NCBI GenBank assembly: GCA_022837245.1
Contig: JALHHX010000119.1
Span: 1 to 6,872 of the forward strand
DNA: 6,872 nt
Direction of reading: 5' to 3'
DNA from: Lentisphaerota bacterium
GTDB taxonomy: Bacteria > Verrucomicrobiota > Kiritimatiellia > RFP12 > UBA3636
In this document: positions 5,738 through 6,872 of the stretch, one piece after another
Position numbering within the stretch: position 1 is the stretch's first letter
Layout: each line of letters starts with the position of its first letter
The notes under the pieces: generated by a model
What the model was told of the DNA's origin: nothing
The model's database searches: none
The model's input: only the letters and a program-made list of their open reading frames with translations
Translations under genes and position numbers: made by a program

Positions 5738-6730
5738 TCATTCATCCGTTCCCAGCAGCGCCGCGGCCTCGCCGCCGGAAAGTTCCTCCACATCGCGCAA
5801 GCGGCGCTGCATCGCCCTGGTCCGCGCTTGGGCGTCGTTCAACGCGTTGTCGGCTTCCCTTATTTTCTTTTGGACGTTTTCGAAGGCAGCCCCAAACTTT
5901 GCGAACTCCGTCTTCACCGCGCCGAGCACCCGCCAAACCTCACTGCTGCGTTTTTCTATCGCCAGGGTCTTGAAACCCATCTGCAGGCTGTTGAGCAGCG
6001 CCGTTAGCGTTGTCGGGCCCGCGACGGTAATATGATGCTCGCGTTGTATGCGGTCTATTAGCCCGGGACGGCGTAGAACCTCGGCATACAAACCCTCTGT
6101 GGTCAGAAACATGATGGCGAAATCTGTGGTGTGCGGTGGCGCGAGGTATTTGCGGATTCCCTTTGCGGAAACGAGAACTTGCCGCTCGAGCTGGACCAAT
6201 GCTCCATCCGCGGCTCCGCGGTTGCCGTTCTCGACGGCCTGAAGAAATCGATCGTAGTCCTCCATTGGAAATTTGGAATCTATCGGCAGCCAGACGGGCG
6301 CCCCGCCATCTTCTTCTCTTCCCGGGAGCCTTATGGCGAACTCCACATGGTTGTTCAATGCAGGGTTTGTTCTGACATTGCGGGCGAACTGGTCGGCTGT
6401 CAGCGTTTCCGTGATGATCGCCTCAAGTTGATATTCGCCCCAGGTGCCGCGCGTCTTAACATTCGCCAAGACCCGCTGCAAATTCCCCACGTCCTTCGCC
6501 AACTGCTGCATCTCCCCCAATCCTTTCGCCACATACTCAAGATGTTTTGCCACATCCTCACGCTGTGCGCGGGCCTCGCTGCTCTGAAGGATCTGTTGAC
6601 GCGCCATCTCCTGGCGCATGGCCTCCTCGAGTTCTCGCAAATCACCGCCCGTGACGCTTTTCCGCACAAGCAGCGCAACCTGCAGCACCAGAACGAGCGC
6701 AAGAAGACATACTAATACAATCTCAACCAT
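5738..6730 (-). CDS. rmuC: RmuC family DNA recombination protein
   Basis: A 330-residue RmuC protein. E. coli RmuC limits inversions at short inverted repeats; the family is predicted to be nuclease-related, but its mechanism is unsettled. Residues 2-22 form an N-terminal membrane anchor, and 30-92 are a predicted coiled coil rich in Glu, Arg and Gln. The conserved core runs from GTWGEYQLEAII (95-106) through WLPIDSKFP (147-155, with Asp151 and Lys153), IMFLTTEGLYAEVL (206-219) and VAGPTTLTALL (236-246). A second coiled-coil region covers about 272-316. At 330 residues it is shorter than E. coli RmuC (475), with most of the difference in the coiled-coil and tail regions; many family members are this short. 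The ATG (6730-6728) has AGGT (6739-6736) just upstream. It converges on the ExoD-family gene. Confidence 0.93.
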   Translation of the reverse strand: MVEIVLVCLLALVLVLQVALLVRKSVTGGDLRELEEAMRQEMARQQILQSSEARAQREDVAKHLEYVAKGLGEMQQLAKDVGNLQRVLANVKTRGTWGEYQLEAIITETLTADQFARNVRTNPALNNHVEFAIRLPGREEDGGAPVWLPIDSKFPMEDYDRFLQAVENGNRGAADGALVQLERQVLVSAKGIRKYLAPPHTTDFAIMFLTTEGLYAEVLRRPGLIDRIQREHHITVAGPTTLTALLNSLQMGFKTLAIEKRSSEVWRVLGAVKTEFAKFGAAFENVQKKIREADNALNDAQARTRAMQRRLRDVEELSGGEAAALLGTDE

Positions 6731-6762
6731 TCTTTACCTGTTTATTAAGTTGTTTTTCAATT

Positions 6763-6768
6763 ATTATA
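6763..6768 (-). promoter_or_regulatory. -10 box for rmuC
   Basis: On the minus strand this reads TATAAT, a perfect -10 consensus, about 32 bases before the rmuC start codon. No good -35 hexamer is found 16-18 bases upstream, where one copy of a 10-bp direct repeat lies instead, so activation by a bound protein is possible. Confidence 0.5.
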
Positions 6769-6797
6769 AGCTATCGCACAGGCTACCAGCTATCGCA
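6769..6797. repeat. 10-bp direct repeat upstream of rmuC
   Basis: AGCTATCGCA occurs at 6769-6778 and at 6788-6797, start to start 19 bases. Both copies lie between rmuC and the gene that begins at 6870, just upstream of the rmuC -10 box. The near two-turn spacing would place two bound protomers on about the same DNA face. An operator is possible; a chance short duplication is the alternative. Confidence 0.5.
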
Positions 6798-6808
6798 ACA
6801 CCTGGGCT

Positions 6809-6836
6809 TTGAATAGGTCACGCGGTTGTGTACACT
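6809..6836 (+). promoter_or_regulatory. Possible promoter for the gene at the right edge
   Basis: TTGAAT (6809-6814), 16 bases, TACACT (6831-6836), each matching consensus at four of six positions. The -10 box is part of the palindrome GTGTACAC (6828-6835). Transcription would start near 6843, which would remove the left arm of the hairpin at 6838-6861, so the promoter and the hairpin may not both be functional. Confidence 0.35.
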
Positions 6837-6837
6837 T

Positions 6838-6861
6838 CCTTCTTGTGATCAAACAAGGAGG
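6838..6861 (+). promoter_or_regulatory. Hairpin sequestering the Shine-Dalgarno of the next gene
   Basis: CCTTCTTGT (6838-6846) pairs with ACAAGGAGG (6853-6861) over nine positions, one of them G-U, around the loop GATCAA. The right arm contains the whole Shine-Dalgarno AAGGAGG (6855-6861), which sits eight bases before the GTG at 6870. If transcribed from upstream of 6838, the site would be closed until the stem opens. Confidence 0.5.
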
Positions 6862-6869
6862 AAAACAAA

Positions 6870-6872
6870 GTG
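6870..6872 (+). CDS. Start codon of a gene cut by the window edge
   Basis: The window ends on GTG, eight bases after AAGGAGG (6855-6861), the best ribosome binding site in the window. This strongly suggests that a coding region begins here and runs to the right, divergent from rmuC. Nothing of the product is visible. Confidence 0.6.

Noticed and set aside
5568..6035. Plus-strand frames opposite the 3' part of rmuC and its downstream gap
   Set aside because: They run antisense to conserved rmuC, have no ribosome site, and their protein is low-complexity Ser, Ala and Arg.
6131..6715. A 194-codon plus-strand frame opposite the 5' half of rmuC
   Set aside because: The rmuC frame on the other strand carries all the family motifs, and this one carries none.

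Overview
The window carries ordinary bacterial chromosomal genes and no mobile element, CRISPR array, tRNA or rRNA that I can see. A lipobox lipoprotein, a pseudopilin cluster and an inner-membrane ExoD-family protein suggest a Gram-negative (diderm) host. Rows of pseudopilin genes together with a DUF4900-like PilX protein are common in the PVC group (for example Kiritimatiellota and Lentisphaerota). That placement rests on general impression, not on a search, and is weak.

Layout. Bases 1-132 are GC-rich and hold two hairpins; the second is followed by four T and looks like a terminator. Bases 133-2889 (+) form a tight four-gene cluster: a PilV/GspI-like pseudopilin, a PilW/GspJ-like pseudopilin (overlapping start), a PilX/GspK-like protein and a small acidic lipoprotein. 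Bases 2890-3189 are the leader of leuA. They hold a sigma70-like promoter, a 27-codon leader peptide rich in Leu and Val codons, and three mutually exclusive RNA helices ending in an intrinsic terminator: a complete transcription attenuator. leuA (2-isopropylmalate synthase) follows at 3190-4719 (+), then an ExoD-family membrane protein at 4806-5528 (+). A 209-base gap with a 12-bp inverted repeat separates it from the convergent rmuC at 5738-6730 (-). Bases 6731-6872 are a divergent intergenic region with the rmuC -10 box, a 10-bp direct repeat, and a perfect Shine-Dalgarno for a next gene starting at the last three bases. That Shine-Dalgarno is covered by a hairpin.

How the parts work together. 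The four upstream genes probably form one transcript whose products join a type II secretion or type IV pilus-like apparatus; its motor and channel genes lie outside the window. leuA commits carbon to leucine synthesis, and its leader lets the supply of charged tRNA-Leu decide whether transcription reaches the gene. The ExoD-family gene and rmuC have no obvious functional tie to leucine synthesis.

The strongest signal is the leuA attenuator. Its leader peptide seems to be translated from a leaderless or nearly leaderless transcript, because the -10 box ends seven bases before the ATG and no Shine-Dalgarno is present. The second most interesting is the hairpin that sequesters the Shine-Dalgarno at the right edge.
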